Origin: an uncultured Flavobacteriaceae bacterium
GTDB taxonomy: Bacteria; Bacteroidota; Bacteroidia; Flavobacteriales; Flavobacteriaceae
Assembly (NCBI GenBank): GCA_929200365.1
Contig: CAKMZM010000016.1
Coordinates: 1-32,879 of the forward strand
Length of the DNA stretch: 32,879 bases
Reading direction: 5' to 3'
The notes beneath the pieces are model-generated. The model was given only the letters and a program-made list of their open reading frames with translations, did no database searches and was not told where the DNA came from. Within the stretch, counting starts at the first letter, position 1. The number at the start of each line of letters is the position of its first letter. Positions 9,858 to 20,553 of this stretch are shown here, one piece after another. A program made the translations under genes and the position numbers.

Positions 9858-12359
9858 TTATTTCTTTTTAGTGGTCTTTTTTGCAGTTTTCTTTTTTGCT
9901 GTAGTTTTTTTCTTGGGAGCATTTTTCTCTATAAGATCTTTTACTTTATCCAGCGTTAATTTTGAAGCATCAACAGTCTTAGGCAGTTCAATTTTAACTT
10001 TACCTTTTATAATATTACTACGACCCCATCTGGCTTTTTCAACTCGAATTCCTTCTGCCTCCCAATTATGAATAATCTTATCAATTTCTTTTTGTTTCTT
10101 TTCCTCTATAAGTGACACGATATCATCATCAGATAGATTATCAAAATCATATTTTTTATTTACATTGATAAACATTCCATTCCACTTAATAAAGGGTCCA
10201 AATCGACCTTTGCCTTTTTGAACAGGAAGATTTTCATATACATAAATTGGAGCATCTGCTTTTTCTTTAGCATCGATTAACTCGATAGCTCTATCCAAAG
10301 AGGTATTTAATGGATCTTCTCCTTTTTCTAAAGAAACAAATTTTTCGCCAAAACGCACATAGGGTCCAAAACGACCATTATTGACTATAATAGTTTCTTC
10401 TTTATATACACCAAGTTCTTTTGGTAATTGAAACAAATCCATTGCTTCTTCAAAAGTAAGACCACTTAATGTTTGACCAGGAAGCAAACTAGCAAATTTT
10501 GGCTTATCTTCGTCATCAGCAGTACCAATTTGCACCATTGGTCCGAATTTACCTAATCGCACGCTAACCACTTTACCTGTGGCTGGATCTTCTCCCAAAA
10601 TACGCTCTCCTACTTCTCGCTCTGCATTCTGTGATACATCTTCTACTCTTGGATGAAACTCTTGATAAAATTCTTTCATCACATGAGTCCAATCTTCCTT
10701 CCCCTCTGCTATTTCATCAAAATCTCGTTCTACTTTTGCTGTGAAGTTATAATCAAGAATTGAAGCAAAATGATTTACCAAAAAATCATTTACAACCATT
10801 CCTACATCGGTTGGAATTAATTTCCCTTTATCGCTACCTACTTTTTCAGATAGTTTTTTCTCATTCACAGCATCTCCCGAGAGAATCATCTGGATATAAT
10901 TACGAACCTCTCCTTCTTTAGTTCCTTTTTCTACGTAGTTTCTATTCTGAATTGTCGAAATCGTAGGTGCATATGTTGATGGTCTTCCTATTCCTAACTC
11001 TTCTAGTTTTTTAACCAGTGAAGCTTCTGTATATCGCCCTGGTGCTCTTGTAAATCTTTCTGTTGCAGAAATGTAATTACTAAATAAGTTTTCTTGCACT
11101 TTCATTGCAGGAAGGATTCCTTCTTGCTCTTCATCTTCATCATCATTACCTTCTAAGTATACTTTCAGAAAACCTTCAAATTTTATCACCTCTCCATTGG
11201 CGGTAAATTGCTCTTTATGTGTATTAGCATTAATCTTTACATTAGTTCTTTCTAATCTAGCATCACTCATTTGGGAAGCAATAGCTCGTTTCCAGATCAA
11301 CTCATATAAACGTTGCTGATCATAATCAACATGTACACTATGTCTTGAAAAATCGGTAGGACGTATCGCTTCGTGAGCTTCTTGTGCTCCTTTGGATTTT
11401 CCTTTGTATTGTCTGGGGTTACTATACTCATTACCATAGGCCGAATCAATTTCTGCCTTTGCTCCATTTTGAGCTTCTACAGATAGATTAACACTATCTG
11501 TTCTCATATAAGTAATCAAACCTGCTTCATACAACCGTTGCGCCATCGTCATTGTTTTACTCACAGAGAAGTACAATTTCCTTGAGGCTTCTTGTTGTAA
11601 CGTTGATGTTGTAAATGGCGGAGCTGGTGATTTTTTTGCTGGTTTTGTAGAAAGATCTGCGACCTTAAATGAAGCTCCAAGATTTTTTTGCAAAAATGCT
11701 TCAGCTTCTTCTTTTGTTTTAAAGTTTTTAGGAAGTTTCGCTTTAAAAGATTTACCAGCTTGATTAGAAAACTCTGCATCAATTCTATAAGAAGCTTGAG
11801 GTTTAAAACCTAATATATCTCGCTCTCGTTCTACTATCAATCGCACTGAGACCGATTGCACTCTTCCTGCAGATAACCCTCCTTTTACCTTTCGCCATAA
11901 CACAGGAGACAATTCATACCCTACCAAACGATCCAAAACACGTCTGGCCTGTTGTGCATTTACAAGATTATAATCTATAGAACGAGGATTCTCTATTGCT
12001 TTAAGAATAGCATTTTTAGTAATCTCATGAAAAACGATGCGACGTGTTCTGTCTTTTTCTAATTTAAGAGTTTCTGCAAGATGCCATGCAATAGCTTCTC
12101 CTTCTCGATCCTCATCACTTGCTAACCATACTAGATCTGCATTCTTAGAAAGATCTTTCAACTTTTTTACGACATCCTTCTTATCCTTAGAAACAATATA
12201 TTTGGGTTTAAAATCCCCATCAACATCAACTCCTAATTCTTTGGAAGGTAAATCTGCAATATGCCCAAAACTGGATGCAACCGTATACTCTTTTCCAAGA
12301 AATTTCTCTATTGTTTTGGCCTTAGCAGGCGACTCCACAATCACTAAATTCTTAGCCAT
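9858..12359 (-). CDS. topA: DNA topoisomerase I (type IA)
   Basis: MAKNLVIVESPAKAKTIEKFLG start; toprim DEDREGEAIAWHL; YMRTDSVNLS active-site region; IGRPSTYAPTI; C-terminal GRFGP-type repeats and a Lys-rich tail. The ORF extends to 12383, but MAKN... is the likely start. Confidence 0.96.
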   Translation of the reverse strand: MAKNLVIVESPAKAKTIEKFLGKEYTVASSFGHIADLPSKELGVDVDGDFKPKYIVSKDKKDVVKKLKDLSKNADLVWLASDEDREGEAIAWHLAETLKLEKDRTRRIVFHEITKNAILKAIENPRSIDYNLVNAQQARRVLDRLVGYELSPVLWRKVKGGLSAGRVQSVSVRLIVERERDILGFKPQASYRIDAEFSNQAGKSFKAKLPKNFKTKEEAEAFLQKNLGASFKVADLSTKPAKKSPAPPFTTSTLQQEASRKLYFSVSKTMTMAQRLYEAGLITYMRTDSVNLSVEAQNGAKAEIDSAYGNEYSNPRQYKGKSKGAQEAHEAIRPTDFSRHSVHVDYDQQRLYELIWKRAIASQMSDARLERTNVKINANTHKEQFTANGEVIKFEGFLKVYLEGNDDEDEEQEGILPAMKVQENLFSNYISATERFTRAPGRYTEASLVKKLEELGIGRPSTYAPTISTIQNRNYVEKGTKEGEVRNYIQMILSGDAVNEKKLSEKVGSDKGKLIPTDVGMVVNDFLVNHFASILDYNFTAKVERDFDEIAEGKEDWTHVMKEFYQEFHPRVEDVSQNAEREVGERILGEDPATGKVVSVRLGKFGPMVQIGTADDEDKPKFASLLPGQTLSGLTFEEAMDLFQLPKELGVYKEETIIVNNGRFGPYVRFGEKFVSLEKGEDPLNTSLDRAIELIDAKEKADAPIYVYENLPVQKGKGRFGPFIKWNGMFINVNKKYDFDNLSDDDIVSLIEEKKQKEIDKIIHNWEAEGIRVEKARWGRSNIIKGKVKIELPKTVDASKLTLDKVKDLIEKNAPKKKTTAKKKTAKKTTKKK

Positions 12360-12467
12360 AATCCTTTTAATTTCTGACGACAAAAGTATATCAATTTTTT
12401 GATATCAAGATTCTTTATCAAAAAAATTAGTTTAAAAAAACTTACTCCTACACAGGTTCCTACATTT

Positions 12468-13256
12468 TTAGTTTACAAATAATGTTTCTTTGTTTTCTAA
12501 TTCATCATCTTCAAAACCTAATGCGTCCTTATATATGAAATAGATTGGCATATAGATAAAAGAAGCTGTAAAAAATATTCCCACAAAACATAATACCATC
12601 CCAACTAGTTGAGACAATATAGATGCTACCAATATTAAGCCAATAGAAACACCCCAAAATTTATTACCTAATTTAAAACTACCTTTTATAAGATCTGAAG
12701 CACTATACTCAGGATTAAAAGCAAATATTACCACTAACAAATGCAACGGAACCATGACATAAAAAATCGGAAGGTAGCATAACATTATAGCTAAAATAAT
12801 TATTCCAAATGTTGCTATTGCTAATGCAAATACTTTTCCTAAATATTTCCTTTTAAGAAACATAAAGTATGAGGATGTTTCTGGCAAACCTAAATCAACT
12901 TGTTTACAAACTCTATAAAAATGTGCTGTAATCCCAAATTGAAGTGCAGAAGCAACCATAGATATAATCAAGACCAAAATAATAAACACAAACATTAAAC
13001 CAACAGATAATTCTTCACTAGGATATCCATAGTCACCATACTCTCCATAACTATTTCCGAACCCAGATATGCCTGCAAAAGCAAAGGCAGGAATATACAT
13101 CACAAAAAATAAAGGAATCATAACCAGTATCGAAATAAGCAAGTGCACAAATCCTTGAAGCCATACTTTTTTAAAAAGCTCGATACTTTTATTAAAAATA
13201 TCACCAAAATCTATAGGCTTACTGTTTTCTATTTTTTCAAAAAGTGTATTTCTCAT
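12468..13256 (-). CDS. Conserved multi-pass membrane protein of unknown function
   Basis: 262 aa with several hydrophobic helices; N-terminal KPIDFGDIFNKSIELFKKVWLQGF resembles membrane proteins often found in Bacteroidota. Confidence 0.75.
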   Translation of the reverse strand: MRNTLFEKIENSKPIDFGDIFNKSIELFKKVWLQGFVHLLISILVMIPLFFVMYIPAFAFAGISGFGNSYGEYGDYGYPSEELSVGLMFVFIILVLIISMVASALQFGITAHFYRVCKQVDLGLPETSSYFMFLKRKYLGKVFALAIATFGIIILAIMLCYLPIFYVMVPLHLLVVIFAFNPEYSASDLIKGSFKLGNKFWGVSIGLILVASILSQLVGMVLCFVGIFFTASFIYMPIYFIYKDALGFEDDELENKETLFVN

Positions 13257-13321
13257 TACATCTATAATTATGAATTAAAAAGTTATCAAATATAGATTTT
13301 TTAAAAATAACCCCCTGCCAC

Positions 13322-13353
13322 TTTGTCACAAATCGTATTAAAAAGTATCTTTG
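13322..13353 (+). promoter_or_regulatory. Candidate Bacteroidota promoter (TTTG - 20 nt - TATCTTTG) for miaB
   Basis: TTTG at 13322-13325 and TATCTTTG (TAnnTTTG) at 13346-13353, about 40 nt before the miaB ATG. Confidence 0.7.
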
Positions 13354-13392
13354 CACACTATTTGACCCCAATTGATACTGAATTATTTTTTT

Positions 13393-14838
13393 ATGGAGAA
13401 GATTATTGACGAAAGCATACAGGGACAGTCACTTGCTCTTGATCAGAGCAAAGAAAATAAACGTAAGCTTTTTATAGAAAGTTACGGCTGCCAAATGAAT
13501 TTTAGTGATAGTGAAATTGTTGCTTCCATTTTGGCTAAAGAAGGTTTTAACACCACACAGCATCTTGAAGATGCTGATTTGGTGTTGGTAAACACTTGTT
13601 CTATACGAGAAAAAGCCGAGCAAACCGTTAGGAAAAGGCTCGAAAAGTATAATGCAGTAAAAAGAATCAATCCAAAAATGAAAGTTGGAGTTCTGGGGTG
13701 TATGGCAGAACGTTTGAAAAGTAAATTTCTTGAAGAAGAAAAGATAGTCGATCTTGTTGTTGGACCAGATGCGTATAAAGATCTCCCCAATCTGATTGAA
13801 GAAGTGGATGCAGGGCGAAATGCTGTTAATGTTGTTCTCTCTAAAGAGGAAACTTATGGAGATATTGCACCTGTTCGTTTACAAAGTAATGGAGTTTCTG
13901 CTTTTGTATCTATTACCCGCGGTTGTGATAACATGTGTACGTTTTGTGTAGTACCATTTACCAGAGGTAGAGAACGCAGTCGCGATCCCCAAAGTATTTT
14001 AAAAGAAATAGATGATCTGGTATCCCAAAATTTTAAAGAAATTACTTTATTAGGGCAAAATGTAGATAGTTATTTATGGTATGGTGGTGGTCTGAAAAAA
14101 GACTTTCAAAAAGCTAGTGATTTTCAAAAAGCTACAGCAGTAGATTTTGCCAAACTACTGGATATGACAGCTCAAAGATATCCAAAATTACGTATTCGTT
14201 TTTCTACATCTAACCCTCAGGACATGACATTAGATGTGATAGAGATTATGGCAAAGCATAAAAATATTTGCAAACATATTCACCTCCCCATACAAAGTGG
14301 TAGTGATCGTATTCTTAAGGAAATGAATCGCTTACATACTCGACAAGAGTATATGAATTTGGTTGATAACATTAAACAAATAATCCCAGATTGTGCAATT
14401 ACTCAAGATATGATTATTGGTTTCCCTACAGAAACAGAAAAAGATCATCAAGATACATTATCGCTATTAGAATATGTAAAATATGAGCATGGGTATATGT
14501 ATGCTTATTCTGAAAGACCAGGAACACTTGCCGAACGTAAATTAGAAGATAATGTTCCTGAAGATGTAAAAAAACGAAGACTGGCAGAAGTCATTGCATT
14601 ACAACGAACACACTGTACATATAGACATCAAAGCTATATCGGGCAAACTTTTGAAGTATTAATTGAAAAAGAATCTAAAAAATCTGATCAACATTGGAGT
14701 GGAAGAACTACAAAAAATATTGTAGCCATATTTCCAAAAGAAAAATATCAAATTGGTGATTTTGTGATGGTTCGTATTGATGAATGCACCAGCGCAACTT
14801 TATTAGGTGAAGCAATTGGATATTCTGACAATACTTAA
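13393..14838 (+). CDS. miaB: tRNA-2-methylthio-N6-dimethylallyladenosine synthase MiaB
   Basis: ESYGCQMNFSDSEIV; radical-SAM CDNMCTFC; GFPTETEKDHQDT; C-terminal TRAM domain. The internal ATG (MEKIIDE) is preferred over the upstream start. Confidence 0.96.
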   Translation: MEKIIDESIQGQSLALDQSKENKRKLFIESYGCQMNFSDSEIVASILAKEGFNTTQHLEDADLVLVNTCSIREKAEQTVRKRLEKYNAVKRINPKMKVGVLGCMAERLKSKFLEEEKIVDLVVGPDAYKDLPNLIEEVDAGRNAVNVVLSKEETYGDIAPVRLQSNGVSAFVSITRGCDNMCTFCVVPFTRGRERSRDPQSILKEIDDLVSQNFKEITLLGQNVDSYLWYGGGLKKDFQKASDFQKATAVDFAKLLDMTAQRYPKLRIRFSTSNPQDMTLDVIEIMAKHKNICKHIHLPIQSGSDRILKEMNRLHTRQEYMNLVDNIKQIIPDCAITQDMIIGFPTETEKDHQDTLSLLEYVKYEHGYMYAYSERPGTLAERKLEDNVPEDVKKRRLAEVIALQRTHCTYRHQSYIGQTFEVLIEKESKKSDQHWSGRTTKNIVAIFPKEKYQIGDFVMVRIDECTSATLLGEAIGYSDNT

Positions 14839-14887
14839 TGATAATTTTATAGACACGCTATTTAAAACAAAAAAACAAACTCCATAA

Positions 14888-16153
14888 ATGGAATCAATTC
14901 AAGCCATAAAACAACGATTCGGAATCATAGGAAATGATCCTAAGCTAAACCGTGCCGTAGAAAAAGCGATCCAGGTAGCTCCCACCGATATTTCGGTTTT
15001 AGTGACTGGGGAAAGTGGTGTAGGTAAAGAAAGTATTCCTAAAATTATACATTCTCTATCTCATCGAAAACATGGCAAATATATTGCCGTAAACTGCGGA
15101 GCAATACCCGAAGGTACAATAGACAGTGAACTTTTTGGTCATGAAAAAGGAGCTTTTACAGGAGCCACACAAACTCGAAATGGTTATTTTGAAGTAGCCA
15201 ACGGCGGAACGATATTTCTGGACGAAGTAGGAGAATTACCGCTTACTACACAAGTGCGTTTATTAAGAGTATTAGAAAATGGTGAATTTATTAAAGTAGG
15301 GTCGTCAAAAGTTCAAAAAACAGATGTTCGTATTGTAGCAGCTACCAACGTTAACATGTTTGATGCTATTAAAAAAGGTAAATTTAGAGAAGATCTTTAC
15401 TATCGCCTTAGTACAGTAGAAATTCTTTTACCTCCACTTAGAAACCGCAAAGAAGATATTCATTTACTATTCAGAAAATTCGCTTCTGACTTTGCTAGCA
15501 AATATAAAATGCCTACAATTCGCTTAAGTGAAGATGCAATTATCCTACTAGAAAAATATCGATGGAGTGGCAATATTAGACAATTGCGCAACATTGCAGA
15601 ACAAATTTCAGTCCTTGAACAAAACAGAACGATAACAGGAGCTACCTTACATGGGTATCTCCCAAATATTGGAAGTAATTTACCCGCAGTAGTTTCTTTA
15701 GATAAAAAAGAAAGTGATTTCAGCAATGAAAGAGAAATATTATATAAAGTTCTTTTTGATATGAAAAGTGATCTTAATGATCTCAAAAAACTAACTATGG
15801 AGCTAATGCAAAATGGTAATACACAACAAGTACAAAAAGACAATGAAGGACTAATTCAAAAAATTTATCAGGAGAAGGAAGAAGAAACACATTTTGAAAA
15901 ACCCACAAGATCGACAACTACCTCTGAAGTTCTCGAAATACCATCTCAAATCCCAATCCAACGACAAGAAGATGATAAGTACCATTTTGCTGAAGAAATT
16001 GAAGAAGAAGAAACATTATCGTTGCATGATAAAGAGCTGGAATTGATTAAAAAGTCTTTAGAACGCCATAGAGGTAAACGTAAAGCAGCAGCAGTAGAAT
16101 TAGGAATTAGTGAACGCACCTTGTACAGAAAAATAAAACAATACGATCTCTAA
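14888..16153 (+). CDS. Sigma-54-interacting transcriptional activator (AAA+ plus Fis-type HTH, no receiver domain)
   Basis: Walker A GESGVGKE; GAFTGA loop; GGTIFLDEVGELP; RLSTVEILLPPLRNRKEDI; C-terminal AAAVELGISERTLYRKIKQY HTH. Confidence 0.95.
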   Translation: MESIQAIKQRFGIIGNDPKLNRAVEKAIQVAPTDISVLVTGESGVGKESIPKIIHSLSHRKHGKYIAVNCGAIPEGTIDSELFGHEKGAFTGATQTRNGYFEVANGGTIFLDEVGELPLTTQVRLLRVLENGEFIKVGSSKVQKTDVRIVAATNVNMFDAIKKGKFREDLYYRLSTVEILLPPLRNRKEDIHLLFRKFASDFASKYKMPTIRLSEDAIILLEKYRWSGNIRQLRNIAEQISVLEQNRTITGATLHGYLPNIGSNLPAVVSLDKKESDFSNEREILYKVLFDMKSDLNDLKKLTMELMQNGNTQQVQKDNEGLIQKIYQEKEEETHFEKPTRSTTTSEVLEIPSQIPIQRQEDDKYHFAEEIEEEETLSLHDKELELIKKSLERHRGKRKAAAVELGISERTLYRKIKQYDL

Positions 16154-16207
16154 TTTAATTATGAATTCAGAATTATGAATTTTAAAAATAAGCATACCAG
16201 AAAATTA

Positions 16208-16714
16208 ATGAAGAAACTAAAACATATCGCAGTTGTATTAGTTACAGTAACCTTGTTTCAGGGATGTGGAGCATACTCCTTTACTGGAACAAATATATCT
16301 CCCGAAACAAAAACATTTCAAGTTAATTTTTTTCAAAACCAATCCCCAAGAGTTTTCCCTGGAGCCGACCAAACCTTTACCAATCAGCTACAAGATTTAA
16401 TCCTTAATCAGACCAATCTTAGTTTATCTACTTCTGGAGGAGACATTATTTATGAAGGAGAAATCGTACAAGATTATGTTTCACCAAATACAGCAACATC
16501 AAACATAACAGCTGCTCAAAATAGATTGACTATTGCAATAAACATGAGGTTTTATGACACAAAAGACCCTACTCAAGATTTGGAACAACGTTTTTCTTTT
16601 TTCTTTGATTATCCCGCTTCTTCATCAGAAAACACAATAAGAGATCAGGCATTGGATATAATCTTTGAAAGAATCACGCAAGATATGTTTAATGCTACAC
16701 TTGCCAGATGGTAA
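16208..16714 (+). CDS. lptE: LptE-family LPS assembly lipoprotein
   Basis: Lipobox LFQGCGAYSFTG; TFTNQLQDLILNQTNLSL and GDIIYEGEIVQDY typical of Bacteroidota LptE. The ORF-track start (16175) lies in an AT-rich repeat, so 16208 is preferred. Confidence 0.88.
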   Translation: MKKLKHIAVVLVTVTLFQGCGAYSFTGTNISPETKTFQVNFFQNQSPRVFPGADQTFTNQLQDLILNQTNLSLSTSGGDIIYEGEIVQDYVSPNTATSNITAAQNRLTIAINMRFYDTKDPTQDLEQRFSFFFDYPASSSENTIRDQALDIIFERITQDMFNATLARW

Positions 16715-16774
16715 AAATAATAGCTATTGCTATCAAAAAATTGAATACTAAATAAAACACATAATTAATAGTAA

Positions 16775-17731
16775 TTGAATATTAAAGAACTGTCATATTT
16801 ACTTCAAAATCCTGCCCAGTTAAATAAGGAGCAGGCAAAGTCCTTGGAAAAAATCACAAGAGCATTTCCCTATTTTCAATCGGCAAGAACATTGGTATTA
16901 AAATCCTTGAAGGATCAGGGAAATTTTAGATATAATCAGGAACTAAAAACTACCGCAGCATATACTACAGATCGCAGTGTGTTATTTGATTTTATCACTT
17001 CTGATCTTTTTAAAGAGAGCAACAATTCTGAAGAAGTAAAAAAGAAACCTAAGTCTGACATAACAGTTATCGATCCAGAAGAGATTAAAACACTCCCAAG
17101 GATGGCTATGGATGATGCTGTAAGAATGAAAATGAAAGAAGCAGAAGATGTTCTGGATCCTACTTTATTTTCTGAACGAAAAGAAAACAGTACTCTTAAA
17201 CAAATCAAAATTGCCGAGTCTTCAATTCCTGATGTAACAAAAAAAGATCAACCAAAAAACACTCAAGAAAAAAACAAAACTCCAGAAAAAACTTTGCAAA
17301 TTGACAAACCTCTAGATTTTAATAAAAAAGAAACACATTCTTTTGCAGAATGGTTAAAATTAACCTCTCTAAATCCGATAGATAGAGATTCTAACCAAGG
17401 AATCAAAACTTCAATTTCTGAAAACAAAGAAAAAGAGTCTATAAAATCATTAGGACAAAAACACAAATTCGATCTGATTGATGAGTTTATCGCTAACAAT
17501 CCTAAGATACAGCCTGCTGCCAAAAATACTCCTGCGCGCAATCTTGCTAAGGAAACCCTAGTTCCTTCAGATGAATTAATGACAGAAACTTTGGCTAGAG
17601 TATATTTGGCTCAAAAAAAATATAAAAAAGCAATTCAAGCATATACCATATTAATTTTGAAAAATCCCGAAAAAAGTGGTTTCTTTGCAGACCAAATTCG
17701 AGCAATAAAGAAGTTACACGAAAATAAATAA
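16775..17731 (+). CDS. Conserved Bacteroidota protein with C-terminal TPR-like repeat; TTG start
   Basis: 318-aa ORF; TTG immediately follows an in-frame TAA; C-terminal LARVYLAQKKYKKAIQAYTILILKNPEKSGFFADQI is TPR-like. Confidence 0.8.
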   Translation: MNIKELSYLLQNPAQLNKEQAKSLEKITRAFPYFQSARTLVLKSLKDQGNFRYNQELKTTAAYTTDRSVLFDFITSDLFKESNNSEEVKKKPKSDITVIDPEEIKTLPRMAMDDAVRMKMKEAEDVLDPTLFSERKENSTLKQIKIAESSIPDVTKKDQPKNTQEKNKTPEKTLQIDKPLDFNKKETHSFAEWLKLTSLNPIDRDSNQGIKTSISENKEKESIKSLGQKHKFDLIDEFIANNPKIQPAAKNTPARNLAKETLVPSDELMTETLARVYLAQKKYKKAIQAYTILILKNPEKSGFFADQIRAIKKLHENK

Positions 17732-17738
17732 TAATATA

Positions 17739-18068
17739 ATGACAACCTTTTCAATATTTTTAATACTAATCGTTATTGTATCTTTCTTACTAGTAATAGT
17801 AATTATGGTACAAAACCCTAAAGGAGGTGGATTATCTTCTTCTTTTGGTGGTGGTGGAACACAACAACTAGGAGGTGTAAAAAAGACTACAGACTTCTTA
17901 GATAAGAGCACTTGGACATTAGCTACGTTATTGCTAGTATTGATCTTACTATCTAATATAGATTTAATGGGTAGTGGTTCTGTTCCCGAATCAAAAGTTA
18001 ACACAGAAGATATTCAAGTGGAGGCTCCTGTAACCCCTCCTGTAACAGAAAAAGATGACACTAAATAA
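17739..18068 (+). CDS. secG: Preprotein translocase subunit SecG
   Basis: Two TM helices with VIMVQNPKGGGLSSSFGGGGTQQLGGVKKTTDFLDKSTW between them, the SecG signature. Confidence 0.95.
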   Translation: MTTFSIFLILIVIVSFLLVIVIMVQNPKGGGLSSSFGGGGTQQLGGVKKTTDFLDKSTWTLATLLLVLILLSNIDLMGSGSVPESKVNTEDIQVEAPVTPPVTEKDDTK

Positions 18069-18094
18069 CATCTTTTTTTAAAAAAACAACAAGA

Positions 18095-18127
18095 AAAATG
18101 TCGACTTGTCATAAAGTCGGCATTTTT
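18095..18127 (+). terminator. Rho-independent terminator after secG
   Basis: aatgtcgactt-tgtcat-aaagtcggcatt followed by a T run. Confidence 0.8.
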
Positions 18128-18154
18128 TGTTTCAATTTGTCAGTATAATTCTGA

Positions 18155-18170
18155 TGGCATAATTTCTGAA
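18155..18170 (+). promoter_or_regulatory. Candidate sigma-54 (-24/-12)-like promoter upstream of groES
   Basis: TGGCATAATTTCTGAA: GG at -24, 10-nt spacing, then GA instead of the consensus GC at -12. Confidence 0.4.
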
Positions 18171-18223
18171 ATAAGAAGCATCGAAGATTTCATTTTAATT
18201 TTAACAAAAAACAACAAATCATA

Positions 18224-18499
18224 ATGGGAGTAAACATCAAACCTCTTTCAGATCGCGTAGTTGTAGAACCACTTCCTGCTGAAACGCAAACAGCATCGGG
18301 ATTATTTATTCCTGACTCGGCACAGGAAAAACAACAAAAAGGTAAAGTAGCCGCTGTAGGCGGTGGTAAAAAAGATCACGATATGACTGTTAAAGTTGGA
18401 GATACTGTACTTTACGGTAAATACGCTGGTACTGAATTAAAATTAGATGGAAAGGATTATTTAATCATGCGTGAGGATGATATCCTTGCTATCGTATAA
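18224..18499 (+). CDS. groES: Co-chaperonin GroES
   Basis: 91 aa; IKPLSDRVVVEPLPAETQTASGLFIPDSAQEKQQKGKVAAVG. Confidence 0.98.
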   Translation: MGVNIKPLSDRVVVEPLPAETQTASGLFIPDSAQEKQQKGKVAAVGGGKKDHDMTVKVGDTVLYGKYAGTELKLDGKDYLIMREDDILAIV

Positions 18500-18606
18500 T
18501 AACGTATCAATTTAAAAATCACAAAAAACAAATCCATTACTTTGTTCACCAAATTCTATTAAAATACTATAGAGTTTTTGAATTCTGAACTTTGGATTTT
18601 AATTTA

Positions 18607-20260
<1,654 letters not shown>

Positions 20261-20331
20261 TTCTCTGATAACAGTGAAATTATTTATTTAACAAGTTTGT
20301 AAATATAACTACTTACTTGTTGACATAAAAT

Positions 20332-20366
20332 GAAACCATCTCGTTGATTCGGGATGGTTTTTTTTA
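20332..20366 (+). terminator. Rho-independent terminator after groEL
   Basis: accatctcg-ttgat-tcgggatggt stem followed by T8. Confidence 0.85.
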
Positions 20367-20553
20367 TAGAAGCATTACTCTAATAAACAGGTTTTACCTA
20401 ATACCGCTTCTGGTTGTAATACTAGTTCTGATTTAAATTTGCTCAATCAAACTTAAATCAAGTAACAATATAGATATCGCAGAATCAAATTGCTTTGATA
20501 TATACTGCTGTTGAATAATCAGAATTTTGAAATTACTCAAAAACCTGATTGCT

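Noticed and set aside
11561-11782. 73-aa minus-strand ORF within topA
   Set aside because: Alternate frame inside a well-supported CDS; Gln/Leu/Lys low complexity.
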